DNA of 64,000 nucleotides from Halopiger aswanensis. Lineage in GTDB: Archaea; Halobacteriota; Halobacteria; Halobacteriales; Natrialbaceae. The translations under genes were made by a program, and so were the position numbers. Positions 25,927-36,059 of the stretch are shown piece by piece (position 1 is the stretch's first letter; every line of letters begins with the position of its first letter). Under the pieces are notes generated by a model, which was not told the DNA's origin, searched no databases, and saw only the letters and a list, made by a program, of their open reading frames with translations. The stretch spans positions 682,001 to 746,000 of the forward strand of contig NZ_RAPO01000002.1 in the NCBI RefSeq assembly GCF_003610195.1, in the 5' to 3' direction.

Positions 25927-26901
25927 TTACTCCGACGATCCGTTCGTAATCGTCGTGTGAGCGCCGATGAGTGCCCCTGCCAGATCCAGTTCCTCGATGT
26001 GGGTCCCCTCGTCGATGATCGACCGGCGAATGTCGCCGTTTCGAACCGTCGCCCCGGGGAAGATGACCGCGTGATCGAGGTTCGTCTCCTCGAGCGTGGC
26101 GTCGGCCATCACGTGGACGTTGTCGCCGATCGTCGCGTTCTCGAGGGTCGCCGAGTCGGCGACCAGCGAGTTGCCGTCGAGATGCCAGGAAACGGCGTCG
26201 AGGTAGCTCTCGGGTGTACCGATGTCGAACCACGCGCCCTCGAAGGTAAAGGCGTACGTGGGCTCGCGGTTCTGGAGCCACTGGACGAACCAGCCGGGCT
26301 CGTCGGGGTTGTTCCCCTCCTCGAGGTAGGTCGGCAGGAGGTCGAGCGACTCGCCGGGGAACGCGTAGCAGGCGATCGAGACCAGCGTGCTGTTCGGATC
26401 CTCGGGTTTCTCCTGGAAGTCGACGACGCGGTCGCCCTCGAGGTCGACGAGGCCGTAGGACTTGGCCTTCTCGCGGGAGCCGACGTCGTAGGCGGCCAGC
26501 GTCGGGGCGTCTTTCTCCTGGAAGTAGTCGAGGAAATCGGCGACGTCGAAGCTGATGAGGTTGTCGCCGGCGATGACGAGCAGGTCGTCGTCGACGTTCT
26601 CGCGGTCGATCAGTTGTGCGAGCGCACCGACGACGCCGAACTTCTCGTCCTCGTCAGTCGTGTCTTCGACGGAGAGCTGGGGCTTGTCGAACTCGCTGTC
26701 AGCGAGGTGGGCCTCGAAATCAGCGGCGAACCGCTCGTTGGTGCTGACGTAGACCTCGTCGATTCGCTCGTCCGCCTCGAGTTCGGCGAAGATGCGATCG
26801 ATGACGGTCGACTCACCGATCGGGAGGAACATCTTGGGCCGATGTTTGGTAATCGGCCACATCCGAGTCGCGTATCCGCCAGCAAGGACGACGGCCTTCA
26901 T
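25927..26901 (-). CDS. Sugar-phosphate nucleotidyltransferase
   Basis: The 324-residue enzyme has the nucleotide-binding loop VLAGGYATRMWPITKHRPK at its start, LLVIAGDNLISFD for metal and sugar-phosphate binding, and FQEKPEDP. It ends in a short left-handed beta-helix of hexapeptide type (ATIGDNVHVMADATLE). It would activate a sugar 1-phosphate with NTP for glycan or S-layer glycoprotein synthesis; the exact sugar and nucleotide are not clear. A TATA-like AACTTATC about 30 bases before the ATG fits a leaderless message. Confidence 0.88.
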   Translation of the reverse strand: MKAVVLAGGYATRMWPITKHRPKMFLPIGESTVIDRIFAELEADERIDEVYVSTNERFAADFEAHLADSEFDKPQLSVEDTTDEDEKFGVVGALAQLIDRENVDDDLLVIAGDNLISFDVADFLDYFQEKDAPTLAAYDVGSREKAKSYGLVDLEGDRVVDFQEKPEDPNSTLVSIACYAFPGESLDLLPTYLEEGNNPDEPGWFVQWLQNREPTYAFTFEGAWFDIGTPESYLDAVSWHLDGNSLVADSATLENATIGDNVHVMADATLEETNLDHAVIFPGATVRNGDIRRSIIDEGTHIEELDLAGALIGAHTTITNGSSE

Positions 26902-27094
26902 GCGAGACCGTTCAGCGGGTGACGATAAGTTACTTGCCCTTTACTGAGAGCAGGGTGAACCACTCCCGGTGTGAGCCCGGAACGACGACTGTACGCACCG
27001 GCGTTTGCGATGGCCACTCGATTGATGCCGGGTGTGGGGGAAAGGGGAGACCGGGGAGCGAAACCGTAAAAGACCGCGGCCGATCAGTCACCGT

Positions 27095-27391
27095 ATGCGC
27101 GAGGCCGACGAAACGACACGACAGCGGCTCGCCGATGCGCTCCGGTCCGAGCCGGCGACGCCGAGCGAACTCGCGGCGGCGTTCGATCTGACGCCGAACG
27201 CGGTACTCCGTCACGTCGAACACGTCTCCCGGACGATCGACGGCCGGGACGACGAGCAGTTCCTCGTCGCCCCACCGGAGTGTCAGGACTGCGGCTTCGC
27301 CGACTTCGACGACCTGCTTAACCGCCCCTCGCGGTGTCCCTCCTGTAAGAGCGAATCGATCGCCGAGCCGACGTTTACCATCGACGACTGA
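27095..27391 (+). CDS. Predicted transcriptional regulator with HTH and zinc ribbon
   Basis: The 98-residue protein has an N-terminal helix-turn-helix (ATPSELAAAFDLTPNAVLRHVEHVS) and a C-terminal four-Cys zinc ribbon (CQDCGF, then RCPSCKSE). That combination is the archaeal HTH-ribbon regulator type. The ATG at 27095 is chosen because a TATA-like GTAAAAG lies about 26 bases upstream. Target genes unknown. Confidence 0.85.
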   Translation: MREADETTRQRLADALRSEPATPSELAAAFDLTPNAVLRHVEHVSRTIDGRDDEQFLVAPPECQDCGFADFDDLLNRPSRCPSCKSESIAEPTFTIDD

Positions 27392-27563
27392 CAGTCACGA
27401 TCACCGGACAGCGGCCGCCGATTCGACACGCCTATTTACCGGCGAAGCGAGGAACCGACACGTACCCTCGAGCGAACGACGATCGACGGCCCTTCGCTCG
27501 GCGTCCCCGCTTGCCACCGGCCGTCGACACGCGGCCCCTTAGACTCGAGGGCTCAGGATACGT

Positions 27564-27926
27564 ATGACAGCTACATCCAATTCAGCGCTCGACCGGCCGG
27601 AGTTCGTGCTCGCGGTACTCGAGTGGCTCGACGGCCGCGAGGTTCCCGCTGCCGTGATCGACGACGCGTTCACCTTACTCGCCAGCGAGCGGCGGCGGCT
27701 GCTCCTCGCGGTCATGACGAGCTACGGCGAGGCGATCACGCTCCCGGACGCTGCGGAGGAAGTCGCCGTCCGCGAAACCGGGCAGGCAGTCACGGAGCTG
27801 TCGGGCGAACAGGTAGCGAACGTCTACCTCTCGCTGTATCACGATCACCTCCCGCGACTGGTCGACGCCGGCCTCCTCGAGTACGATCAGGAGCGGGATC
27901 TGGTCTCGCCGGCGCCGCTCCAGTAG
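27564..27926 (+). CDS. DUF7344-type winged-helix protein
   Basis: The 120-residue protein matches the haloarchaeal DUF7344 type. It has AFTLLASERRRLLLAVM, a middle AAEEVAVRETG segment and the end HDHLPRLVDAGLLEYDQERDLV, the usual winged-helix close. These proteins are thought to bind DNA, but their targets are unknown. A larger protein with two such domains is encoded at 36060. Confidence 0.8.
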   Translation: MTATSNSALDRPEFVLAVLEWLDGREVPAAVIDDAFTLLASERRRLLLAVMTSYGEAITLPDAAEEVAVRETGQAVTELSGEQVANVYLSLYHDHLPRLVDAGLLEYDQERDLVSPAPLQ

Positions 27927-27944
27927 GCAGTCATCGCTGGTCGC

Positions 27945-28436
27945 TCAGAACTCGACGTTCGATGTCGAGGTCAGATCGTCGTCGTCCTCGATCGGCCCCG
28001 CACCGACGAACCTGTATTCCTCGTCCGCTAGGTAGACGTCTCCGTCGGCGACGGTCACCTCGAGTTCGGTTAGCGTCGCGCCCTCGCAGGGGCCGTACGT
28101 ACAGTAGCCCGAGTCGGCCTCGAAGTAGGCGCCGTGGTTCTCGCAGACGAGTTCGCCGTTTCGCATCGCCGCGCCCGAGCCCTTGTCGAGTTTGATGTGG
28201 GTGAAGTGCTGGCAGTAGTTGAGCCAACAGGAGACGCTCCCGGCGCTGGCATCGCCGTCCGCCGTCTCATCGCTCGCCCCACTCTCGGCCGGTTCGTCGG
28301 TCTCGCCGGTTTCGGCGGTCTCGCTGGCGACCAGAATCGCCTCCTTCCGATCGCCGTCCTCGTCGGCGACCCGGAACAGGTAACTCGAGTCCGTCGGCAC
28401 GTCCGCGAGGGCCACGATTCGGGATTCGGCGTCCAT
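27945..28436 (-). CDS. Rieske-type 2Fe-2S protein
   Basis: The 163-residue soluble protein has both ligand boxes of a Rieske cluster, C-x-H in NYCQHFTHIKL and C-x2-H in LVCENHGAYFEADSGYC. The CTYGPCEGATL loop follows. The N-terminal part (VALADVPTDSSYLFRV) is the usual beta start, with an acidic Thr/Glu/Ser insert near residues 45-65. The spacing between the boxes is longer than in ferredoxin-like Rieske proteins (C-x-H-x20-C-x2-H). A partner oxygenase or reductase is not next to it. Confidence 0.85.
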   Translation of the reverse strand: MDAESRIVALADVPTDSSYLFRVADEDGDRKEAILVASETAETGETDEPAESGASDETADGDASAGSVSCWLNYCQHFTHIKLDKGSGAAMRNGELVCENHGAYFEADSGYCTYGPCEGATLTELEVTVADGDVYLADEEYRFVGAGPIEDDDDLTSTSNVEF

Positions 28437-28533
28437 CAGTATCGATGCCGTCTTGCCGTTCGTGAGTCGTGAACGTTACGACTGCAGCGAACGTCTGACG
28501 CAGTTTTAACACCCCGAGCGGTCAACGGAGCCC

Positions 28534-29682
28534 ATGGATTCCCTTCTCATCTACGGCGCATACGGCGACACGGGACGGCTAATCGCCCGCGAGGCCGTCG
28601 CCCGAGGAGGGTCACCGACCGTCGCCGGCCGGGACCGCCGCGCCGTTGCGCGGCTGGCTGACGGACTCGGCGTCGACGGCCGCGCGTTCGACCTCGAAAA
28701 CGGCTCGCTGGCCGCCCGCCTCGAAGGGTTCGACGCCGTCTTAAACTGCGCGGGCCCGTTCGTCGAGACGGTCGACCCGCTGCTCGAGGCTTGCCTCGAG
28801 TCGGGGACGGACTACCTCGACATCACCGGCGAGGTCGCGGTTTTCGAACGCCTGCGCCAGCGCGATGCGGCCGCGCGCGAGGCGGGGATCACGCTGTTGC
28901 CGGGCGTCGGCTTCGACGTCGTTCCCTCGGACTGTCTGGCCGCGTTTCTCCACGCACAGCTCCCGTCGGCCGACGAACTCGCGCTCGGGATCAAGGGCTC
29001 CGGCTCGCTCTCGCGGGGGACCGCGCGGACGATGGTCGAGCAACTCGGGAGCGGCGGCATCGTCCGTCGAAACGGGCGGCTCGTGAAGGTCCCCACGGCG
29101 TTTCGCAGCCGCGAGATCGACTTCGGTTCGGGACCGGAACACGCCGTCACGATCCCGTGGGGCGACGTCGTCACTGCGGCCCACACCACCGGCATCGGGA
29201 CGATCGAAGTCTACGCCGCCGCGCCGCCGTGGGCCGACCGGCTCCTGTCGGCCGTCGACTCCATCGGCTGGTTACTCGAGCGTCGGGCCGTCGAACGCGG
29301 GTTGAAGCGGCTGGTCGACGCTCGCGTCGACGGCCCCGAGAACCCGCAGTCGGCCGGCGGCCACGCCGTCGTCTGGGGTGAGGTCACCGACGACGCGGGG
29401 CGGCGCGCCCGCGCCAGACTGCGGACGCCCGATCCGTACGCGCTGACCGCCGAGTCCGCGGTGATCGCAGCCCAGCGCGTGCTCGAGAATCGGGACCGAA
29501 CGGGCGGCGGCTCGGTTCCGAACGGGTTCCAGACGCCGGCGTCGGCGTTCGGCCCCGACTTCGCGCTGGAACTGACGGATACCGACCGCGAACTGCTGGC
29601 GGCGCCGGCGGAGTCCGCCGTCGCAAACGAGGCAAACAGTGCTGGCGGATCGGCGCAGTCGACGCTCGAGTCGGACGATTAG
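28534..29682 (+). CDS. Saccharopine dehydrogenase-like oxidoreductase
   Basis: The 382-residue protein begins with a Rossmann loop (LLIYGAYGDTGRLIAREAV) and continues as in the saccharopine dehydrogenase-like/trans-acting enoyl reductase group (VLNCAGPFVETVDPLLEACLESG; YLDITGEVAVFERL; LPGVGFDVVPSD). Members reduce or rearrange varied substrates, and lysine metabolism is not implied. A TATA-like TTTTAAC lies about 28 bases before the ATG. Substrate unknown. Confidence 0.85.
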   Translation: MDSLLIYGAYGDTGRLIAREAVARGGSPTVAGRDRRAVARLADGLGVDGRAFDLENGSLAARLEGFDAVLNCAGPFVETVDPLLEACLESGTDYLDITGEVAVFERLRQRDAAAREAGITLLPGVGFDVVPSDCLAAFLHAQLPSADELALGIKGSGSLSRGTARTMVEQLGSGGIVRRNGRLVKVPTAFRSREIDFGSGPEHAVTIPWGDVVTAAHTTGIGTIEVYAAAPPWADRLLSAVDSIGWLLERRAVERGLKRLVDARVDGPENPQSAGGHAVVWGEVTDDAGRRARARLRTPDPYALTAESAVIAAQRVLENRDRTGGGSVPNGFQTPASAFGPDFALELTDTDRELLAAPAESAVANEANSAGGSAQSTLESDD

Positions 29683-29827
29683 CGGCTGTTTCGGATCGAA
29701 GTGCGGGTTCGCAATCCAACTCGGCGTCTTCGGCCCCACTCGTCGCCGCCGCTCCCCGTCCGTCCATCATCGCTCAAGTTCGCTCGACCTGCGTCCGTCG
29801 CTTGAACCTGTTGGACGGCGGAGGGAA

Positions 29828-30721
29828 CTACTGGTAACAGGCTTGCTCGATCCGCTCGTCGTACAGCCTCGAGAGCCGGTCGGTCACCGGGCCGCCGCCG
29901 ATCTCGTCGCCGTCCAGCGTCGCGACCGGGCGCAGTTCCCACGTCCGGTTCGTCAGAAACGCCTCGTCGGCCGCGAGCACGTCCTCGAGATCGTACCGTT
30001 CTTCCCGAACTGGAATGCCGGCTTCTTTAGCTAACCCGAGGACGATTTCGCGCGTGATTCCTGGCAGTACCGGCCCGTCGGTCGTCGGGGTGTGAAGTGT
30101 CCCGTGGCGAACGAAACACAGGTTGCTCGTGGCACCTTCGGCGACGTGGCCATCGCAGTCGAACATGAGCGCCTCGTCGGCCGATTCGGCCCCGTCAGAA
30201 GCGAGGTTCCGAAGCTCCGCCCGGGCGAGGATTCCGTTCAGGTAGTTGTGCGTCTTCGCACCGGCCGGAATCGCGTCGTCTGGCACCCGTCGCGTCTCGA
30301 CCGTCTGTACTGTCGCGGGCTCGTCCCAGACGGGGTCGCCCTCGAGGCCGCCGCGGGGCAGCGGTTTGACGTAGACGACGACCGTCGGATCGACTTCGGG
30401 CTGGGGCGTGAGCTTTCCCGGCTGGACCCCGCGAGTGATCGACAGTCGAACGTAGGCGTCCGCGAGGTCGTTCGCCGCGAGCGTCTCGTCGATCCGCTCG
30501 CGGAGGTCGGCGGCCGAGAGCCCGTGCTCGAGGGAAATCGACTCGCAGGTGCGCTCGAGGCGGTCGACGTGGCGGTCCCAGGCGGAGATCGTCCCGCCGT
30601 AGGCCCGCAGCGTCTCGAAGGCGGCGTCGCCGTAGCGGAAGCCGCGATCGTCGACGCTGACGGTCGCCTCGCCGGCGGGCACGAGATCGCCGTCGACGTG
30701 GTATAGGAGGTCGTCGGTCAT
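29828..30721 (-). CDS. pabC: Class IV aminotransferase, probably aminodeoxychorismate lyase
   Basis: The 297-residue PLP enzyme of fold type IV starts YHVDGDLVPAGEATVSVDDRG. It has the PLP Lys in AGAKTHNYLNGILA and the cofactor-binding stretch EGATSNLCFV. As last gene of a unit with pabB and pabA (its ATG overlaps the pabA stop by four bases), it most likely removes pyruvate from aminodeoxychorismate to yield 4-aminobenzoate. Branched-chain aminotransferases have the same fold, so context decides the name. Confidence 0.85.
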   Translation of the reverse strand: MTDDLLYHVDGDLVPAGEATVSVDDRGFRYGDAAFETLRAYGGTISAWDRHVDRLERTCESISLEHGLSAADLRERIDETLAANDLADAYVRLSITRGVQPGKLTPQPEVDPTVVVYVKPLPRGGLEGDPVWDEPATVQTVETRRVPDDAIPAGAKTHNYLNGILARAELRNLASDGAESADEALMFDCDGHVAEGATSNLCFVRHGTLHTPTTDGPVLPGITREIVLGLAKEAGIPVREERYDLEDVLAADEAFLTNRTWELRPVATLDGDEIGGGPVTDRLSRLYDERIEQACYQ

Positions 30722-31389
30722 GCTTCGCTTCGCTCCGCGGCGGCGAGCCGACAGAAGTTCTCGATCATCCGCTTGCCGACCCGCAGCGAGATGCCGTCTC
30801 CGGTCGCGGCGTCGTCGTGGCCCCGCGTGAGGATGCTCTCGGGGTGGAACTGGACGCCGACGTGGGGCTTCTCGCGGTGGCGAACCGCCATCAACACGCC
30901 GCGCTCGTCGGTCGTTCGGGCCGTCTCCTCGAGCGCATCCGGCAGGTCCGTCCGTTCGACCGCCAGCGAGTGGTAGCGCCCGACCTGGAAGTCCGCGGGA
31001 AGCCCCTCGAAGATGCCGTCCCCATCGTGGGTGACGGTCGAGGGCTTCCCGTGGACGACGTCGGGCGCGTGGACGACCGGCGCGCCGTTTGCGGCACACA
31101 GCGCCTGATGGCCGAGACAGACCCCGAGGATCGGATACGCGGTTTCGGCGAACAGCGGGATCGAGACGCCGGCCTCCTCGGGCGTCCCGGGACCGGGCGA
31201 GACGACGATCCCCGTGGGATCGAGGTCGCGGACGCCCTCGAGGTCGACCTCGTCGTTGCGGCGCACCACGACCGTATCGGCGACTTCACCTACGTACTGC
31301 ACGAGGTTGTACGCGAAGGAGTCGTAGTTGTCGACGACGAGGATTCGCGTTTCCCCGCTCGTCGCGGCGCCGCCGTCACGGTCACGCAT
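30718..31389 (-). CDS. pabA: Aminodeoxychorismate/anthranilate synthase glutamine amidotransferase
   Basis: The 223-residue class I amidotransferase starts with [17 protein letters not shown]. It has the nucleophile Cys in GVCLGHQAL and the His-Glu pair in [10 protein letters not shown]. It supplies ammonia to the component I subunit. The ATG at 31389 lies inside the end of pabB (8-base overlap), and its stop overlaps pabC. TrpG has the same motifs; the pabC neighbour favours pabA. Confidence 0.9.
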   Translation of the reverse strand: MRDRDGGAATSGETRILVVDNYDSFAYNLVQYVGEVADTVVVRRNDEVDLEGVRDLDPTGIVVSPGPGTPEEAGVSIPLFAETAYPILGVCLGHQALCAANGAPVVHAPDVVHGKPSTVTHDGDGIFEGLPADFQVGRYHSLAVERTDLPDALEETARTTDERGVLMAVRHREKPHVGVQFHPESILTRGHDDAATGDGISLRVGKRMIENFCRLAAAERSEA

Positions 31390-33067
31390 CGGAATCACCG
31401 CCGCCGCGGCCGTCGAGCGAGGTTTCCGTGGGTTCGTCTTCGACCGTCGGTTCGTCCTCGGTCCCGTCGTCGGCCTCGAGCGCCAGCCCGGCCCGCTCGC
31501 CGAGCGCCTCGTCGACGGCGGTGATGAGCGCTCGCGCCTTGGCCAGCGTTTCGTCGTACTCACGTTCCGGGTCGGAGTCGTGGACGATTCCCGCCCCCAC
31601 GCGGAGGTGGTACTCGTCGGCGTGTCGAACCAGGGTCCGGATGACGATGTTCAGCGTCGCGCGGCCGTCGAAGCCGAAGATTCCGACGCTGCCGGTGTAG
31701 GGGCCGCGCCGCGTCGCCTCGAGAACGTCTACGATCTCCATCGTCCGCGGTTTGGGTGCCCCGGTGATCGTTCCGCCGGGGAAGACGGCCGCGACGGCGT
31801 CGGACAGCGTCGCGTCCGAGCGCAACCGACCGGTCACGTTCGACACGAGGTGCATCACCTCGGAGTAGCGGTCGATCCGCCGGTACTCGTCGACCTCGAC
31901 GGTGCCGTACGCACAGACCCTCCCGAGGTCGTTGCGCTCTAAGTCGACCAGCATCGCGTGTTCGGCTCGTTCCTTCTCGTCGCTCAGGAGGTCGGCCTCG
32001 AGCGCGTCGTCTTCCTCGGGCGTCTCGCCGCGGGGTCGGGTCCCGGCGATGGGCTCCGTGCGGACGAAGTCGCCGTCGCGCTCGAGTAACAGTTCGGGAC
32101 TCGCGCTCACCAGATCGGCCGCCCGGAACTCGAGCAGACACGAGTACGGCGCCGGGTTCACCCGCCGCAGGGCGTCGTAGGCCGCGACCGGGTGGACCGC
32201 CGCGGGAGCGACGAGCCGCTGAGAGATGTTCGCCTGAAAGGTGTCGCCGTCGCGAATGTACTCCTTAGTCCGTCGAACGCGATCGGCGAACGCCTCGCGA
32301 CCGCAATCGCTCTCGAAGGTCGCGTCCGGTCGGTCGACCGGCGGCTCGCCGACGCTCGGATCGCCCTCGCGGACGGCTCGAGCGAGTTCGAGCGCGCGGT
32401 TGCGACCGCGTTCGTACGCGGCTTCGATCGCGTCGGCTGTCGGTTCGGTCGTCCCCCGTTCGATGGTGAGCCGCGGACAGGCCGTGATGCGGAGGGTGAC
32501 GGACGCGTCCTCCCTCTCATCGCCGCCGTCGACCGGCGCCTCCCACGCCGCCAACCGGTCGTAGACGCCGACCTCGAGTCTCGGCAGGCCGCGGTCGTCG
32601 ACGGCCGACTCGGGTAACTCCTCGAGTTCCCGGGCGACGTCGTAGGAGAGCCAGCCGACGGCGCCGCACGGGTAGGGCACGTCGCAGTCGCCGCGGACGA
32701 GACGGTCCCCCGCCAAGAGCCCCTCGAGCGCGGCGAGCGTCGGCGACTGCCCGTCTCGAGATCGGGCAACCGCGTCCGCAGCGCAGGTGAGCCGGTCGAC
32801 CGGATCGACGCCGAAGTAGCCCCACCCGGGCTGCCCGCCGGTCGTCTCGAGGAAGGCGCCGCCGTCCGAATCCTCGCGCACCCGGCGGTAGGCGAGAAAC
32901 GGATCGGCGGCGTCGACGCGAACTTCGACGGGAATCCGCAGTTGGGTGGGCGTTCCGGTGCGCGTCGTCGGTTCGGGCCCGTCATCGCCGGACCGCACTC
33001 GGTCCAGCCCCTCGCGAGCGGCCGCCCGAAACGAGTCGAGCGTCGTGACGACGCGCGGATCGCTCAT
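31382..33067 (-). CDS. pabB: Aminodeoxychorismate synthase component I
   Basis: The 561-residue chorismate-binding enzyme has the family core [47 protein letters not shown] and [17 protein letters not shown]. It converts chorismate with ammonia from PabA, ahead of PabC, for folate-type precursors. The first 60 residues and the last 45 are acidic or polar extensions. TrpE is the closest alternative. It is the first gene of the three-gene overlapping unit. Confidence 0.9.
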   Translation of the reverse strand: MSDPRVVTTLDSFRAAAREGLDRVRSGDDGPEPTTRTGTPTQLRIPVEVRVDAADPFLAYRRVREDSDGGAFLETTGGQPGWGYFGVDPVDRLTCAADAVARSRDGQSPTLAALEGLLAGDRLVRGDCDVPYPCGAVGWLSYDVARELEELPESAVDDRGLPRLEVGVYDRLAAWEAPVDGGDEREDASVTLRITACPRLTIERGTTEPTADAIEAAYERGRNRALELARAVREGDPSVGEPPVDRPDATFESDCGREAFADRVRRTKEYIRDGDTFQANISQRLVAPAAVHPVAAYDALRRVNPAPYSCLLEFRAADLVSASPELLLERDGDFVRTEPIAGTRPRGETPEEDDALEADLLSDEKERAEHAMLVDLERNDLGRVCAYGTVEVDEYRRIDRYSEVMHLVSNVTGRLRSDATLSDAVAAVFPGGTITGAPKPRTMEIVDVLEATRRGPYTGSVGIFGFDGRATLNIVIRTLVRHADEYHLRVGAGIVHDSDPEREYDETLAKARALITAVDEALGERAGLALEADDGTEDEPTVEDEPTETSLDGRGGGDSDA

Positions 33068-33235
33068 ATCCCTCGAGAGCAGCCGCGCGACTAATCTTCT
33101 TTCGGTCCCGCGGGACGCGTTGGCGTCGGGAATGCCGGCCGATCGGCCGGTCGGTCGCGAGCGAAAGTGGCGCTCGTGGGACTCGAGTCGAGCGCACGGA
33201 GAAGCAAAAGAGAACGAGCCCGCCCGCGAACGGCT

Positions 33236-34045
33236 CTATCTGACTTCGGCGCGGTCGATCCAGCCCTGAATTCGCTTCTCGGAGATGTCGGTCTGTTCGG
33301 CCAGGTCGGCCGCGTCGGCGACCGCGAGTTCGTCGACGGTCTCGACGCCGGCGTCGGCGAGCCGGTCGGCGTACGCGGGACCGATACCCTTGATGACGTC
33401 GACGGGTTCGGAGTCGGTCGCATCGTCGGCTTCCGACTCCGGTTCGGGTTCCGGTTCCGGCTCGTCCTCGCTCTCGGTTCCGGTCTCGGTCTCCGCCGAC
33501 TCGTCGGTCGGCTCGGATTCCGATTCGGCTTCAGCTTCGGCTTCGGTGGCGGCCTCGGTCTCGGCCTCGGTCTCGAGATCGGTTTCCGCCTCCGGTTCGG
33601 TGGCCCCGTCGTCCTCGCCCGCGTCGCGGTCCGGTTCCGCGTCTTCGATCGCGACTTCGGCCTCGTCGATCTCCGTCGTTTCGGGTTCGGTGTCGGTCTC
33701 GGCGGTCTCTGCTGCCGTCGCTGCTTCGGCGTCGGCCGTCTCCGCTTCGGTCGACGCCGTGTCCGTATCCGCGTCCGTTTCTTTCGGGCCCGGCGATCCG
33801 GGCGGCTCGGGCGCCTCCTCGGACGTTTCCGTCGGTTCCGTCGGGGAGTCCGTCGACGCCGCGGCGTCGGTTCCGGAGGCAGCGGCCTCGTCCGCGGCCG
33901 CCTGGTCCGCCGGCGTCGATTCGGACCGGTCGCTCCCGCGCGATCCTTCGCGTTCGACCGTAACCCCGACCTCGCGGGAGCTTCGCGGCTCCGAGCCGGA
34001 CTCGTCGAGTCCCAACAATGACTTCAGCTTTTCGAGGATTGCCAT
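33236..34045 (-). CDS. Acidic protein with C-terminal helix-hairpin-helix domain
   Basis: The 269-residue product has a short N-terminal helix (MAILEKLKSLLGL) and then about 180 residues of Glu/Thr/Ala/Asp-rich low-complexity sequence. The C-terminal HhH domain reads DVIKGIGPAYADRLADAG, followed by a second helix pair and KRIQGWIDRAEVR. HhH pairs bind DNA backbone or proteins, and here the long linker would act as a flexible tether. The ATG at 34045 is backed by a TATA-like AATTTAAGT 27 bases upstream; a longer frame reading is not needed. Confidence 0.85.
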   Translation of the reverse strand: MAILEKLKSLLGLDESGSEPRSSREVGVTVEREGSRGSDRSESTPADQAAADEAAASGTDAAASTDSPTEPTETSEEAPEPPGSPGPKETDADTDTASTEAETADAEAATAAETAETDTEPETTEIDEAEVAIEDAEPDRDAGEDDGATEPEAETDLETEAETEAATEAEAEAESESEPTDESAETETGTESEDEPEPEPEPESEADDATDSEPVDVIKGIGPAYADRLADAGVETVDELAVADAADLAEQTDISEKRIQGWIDRAEVR

Positions 34046-34124
34046 TAGCCGGATATAGTCGTCTCTTTCACTTAAATTCGGCTGATACGATACAGGAACT
34101 GCCAAGACGGCCGACCGAACGGCC

Positions 34125-34940
34125 TCAGAGCCGCGATCGCAGCGCCTCGTTCATCGCGTCGACCGGCGCGTCCCGTCCCGTCCAGCGCTCGAAGGCCTCG
34201 ACGCCCTGGTAGAGCAGCATCCAGGCGCCGTCGACCGTCGTCGCGCCGACGTCGGCCGCGTCCCGAAGGAGCCTAGTCTCGAGTGGCCGATATACAGCGT
34301 CCATCACGGTCAGGTCGCCGTGGAGCGCGTCGGCGGGCACCGGCGTCGCGTCCTCCTCCATGCCGACGCTCGTGGCGTTGACCAGTACGTCGGCGTCCGC
34401 GAGGAGTTCCTCGAGCGCGTCGAGGCCGTGACCCGTCGCGTTCGGTACCTCGTCGGCGAGGTCGTGGGCCTTCGACTCGGTCCGGTTCGCGATGTCGACC
34501 GTCGCGTCGGCGTCCGCGAGTCCGAACGCGATCGCTCGCCCCGCACCGCCGGCGCCGACGACGACCGCGCGGGCGCCCTCGAGCGAGAGGGACGCGTCCG
34601 ATTGCTCTCGCAGCGCCCGCAGGGCGCCGCCGGCGTCGGTGTTGTGGCCCGTGGGGCGGTCCCCGGTGAAGTCGATCGTGTTCACCGCGCCGATTCGGTC
34701 GGCCAGGTCGTCGGGTTCGACGACCGCGAGCGCGTCCCGTTTGAACGGAATCGTCACGTTCAGTCCCGTCACGCCGAGGGCTGCGGCGCCCTCGACCGCG
34801 GCCTCGAGGTCGTCGGGATCGGGTTCGAAGGTCACGTAGCGCGCGTCGATGTCCAGTTCCTCGTAGGCCGCCTCGTGCATCGGCGGCGACAGTGAGTGGC
34901 CGACGGGGTTGCCGAGTAAACCGAAGACGTCCATCGCCAT
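34125..34940 (-). CDS. aroE: Shikimate 5-dehydrogenase
   Basis: The 271-residue enzyme reduces 3-dehydroshikimate with NADPH. It has the shikimate-binding [16 protein letters not shown] and the catalytic Lys in [10 protein letters not shown]. The NTDAGGAL Asp and the cofactor loop [16 protein letters not shown] follow. The start is one of two ATGs six bases apart (34940 and 34934). A TATA box centred 26 bases before 34940 favours the first. Shares the pathway with the synthase at 931, 33 kb away. Confidence 0.93.
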   Translation of the reverse strand: MAMDVFGLLGNPVGHSLSPPMHEAAYEELDIDARYVTFEPDPDDLEAAVEGAAALGVTGLNVTIPFKRDALAVVEPDDLADRIGAVNTIDFTGDRPTGHNTDAGGALRALREQSDASLSLEGARAVVVGAGGAGRAIAFGLADADATVDIANRTESKAHDLADEVPNATGHGLDALEELLADADVLVNATSVGMEEDATPVPADALHGDLTVMDAVYRPLETRLLRDAADVGATTVDGAWMLLYQGVEAFERWTGRDAPVDAMNEALRSRL

Positions 34941-34962
34941 GGGTGGGGATCGGTGCGGCGGG

Positions 34963-34970
34963 GATATAAT
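34963..34970 (-). promoter_or_regulatory. TATA-like box of aroE
   Basis: On the minus strand the sequence is ATTATATC, 26 bases from the ATG at 34940. It indicates a leaderless aroE transcript and settles the choice between two close start codons. Confidence 0.55.
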
Positions 34971-35091
34971 GGGTGGGACTTCGACGCCGCGCTGTCTGCC
35001 ACGGTAGAGGGATCTCGCCGCCTCGAGCGCATCGCCTCGAGCGCACCGCAGTTTCGGGTCGCTTATACCGCGTTCACTACAACTCGCCGCC

Positions 35092-36036
35092 ATGCTCTCC
35101 GGGATCGCGCTCGACGTCGTGCTACTGGCTGCCGGCATCGTCGCGCTGTACGGCGGTGCGGAACTGCTCGTCGCCGGCGCTGGCCGGCTCGCGATCGGCA
35201 TCGGCCTCCGCGCGGCGACCGTCGGCGTCACCGTCATCGCGTTCGCGACGACCGCGCCCGAACTCTTCGTCTCGACCATCGGCGCGCTGAACGTCTCGAC
35301 CGACATCGGGCTCGGCACGATCGTCGGCTCGAACATCGCGAACATCGGGCTCGTACTGGGCGTCTCGGCGCTCATCAAACCGCTTTCGGTCACCGAAATC
35401 GTCGTCCGTCGGCACGTCCCCTTCATGATCCTCGCGGCGATCCTGCTCGTCGCGCTCGGCGCGAACGGCACGATCGGTCGGCTCGAAGGTGCGATCTTCC
35501 TGCTCGTGCTCGCCGGATTCACCGCCTATCTGCTCTACTACGTCAACGCGGATCCCGCGCCGATGGTGGACGAGCCGGACGCGGGCGAGGGGATCTCGAT
35601 CAAAGACGTCGCGCTCGTCCTCGGCGGGTTACTGGTGCTCGTCGTCGGTTCGCGATGGCTCATCTCCGGCGGCACCGGCCTGCTGTCCGCGCTCGGCGTC
35701 TCGGAACTGGTGATCGGGCTGACGGTGCTCGCGCTCGGCACCTCGCTGCCGGAACTGGCGGCGTCGGCCGTCGGCGCCGTCCGCGGCGAGACCGAGTTCG
35801 CCATCGGCAACGTCGTCGGTTCGAACATCTACAACATCCTCGCGGTTTTGGGGATCGTCGCGCTCATCACGCCGATCGACGTCGCCGCGAGTACACTCCG
35901 ATTCGAACTCCCGATCATGGTCGCGTTCACCGTCGTCCTGGTCGGGATGATGGGCTACGGCAGGCGGCTCACGCGACTCGACGGCGCCGCGCTGGTCGTC
36001 GGGTACGCCGGCTTCATCTATCTCCTCGCAACCTGA
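35092..36036 (+). CDS. Sodium/calcium exchanger family membrane protein (YrbG type)
   Basis: The 314-residue antiporter has ten predicted helices in two inverted halves. Each half has one alpha repeat, with the motif [14 protein letters not shown] plus [14 protein letters not shown] in the first and [14 protein letters not shown] plus [14 protein letters not shown] in the second. It moves Na+ against Ca2+ or another cation. A short acidic loop ([10 protein letters not shown]) separates the halves. A TATA-like CTTATAC lies 27 bases before the ATG. Confidence 0.92.
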   Translation: MLSGIALDVVLLAAGIVALYGGAELLVAGAGRLAIGIGLRAATVGVTVIAFATTAPELFVSTIGALNVSTDIGLGTIVGSNIANIGLVLGVSALIKPLSVTEIVVRRHVPFMILAAILLVALGANGTIGRLEGAIFLLVLAGFTAYLLYYVNADPAPMVDEPDAGEGISIKDVALVLGGLLVLVVGSRWLISGGTGLLSALGVSELVIGLTVLALGTSLPELAASAVGAVRGETEFAIGNVVGSNIYNILAVLGIVALITPIDVAASTLRFELPIMVAFTVVLVGMMGYGRRLTRLDGAALVVGYAGFIYLLAT

Positions 36037-36059
36037 CTCACGGACGGCAGCGTCCGCGA

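Noticed and set aside
33135-33150. Perfect 16-bp palindrome CCGGCCGATCGGCCGG between the pab operon and the HhH gene
   Set aside because: It could be a hairpin or restriction-type site, but palindromes of this kind are expected in very GC-rich DNA and no T-run follows.
33420-33900. Repeat-like Glu/Thr/Ser-coding tract that looks like a minisatellite
   Set aside because: The units are irregular in length and codon. It is low-complexity coding sequence of the HhH protein and not a tandem DNA repeat.
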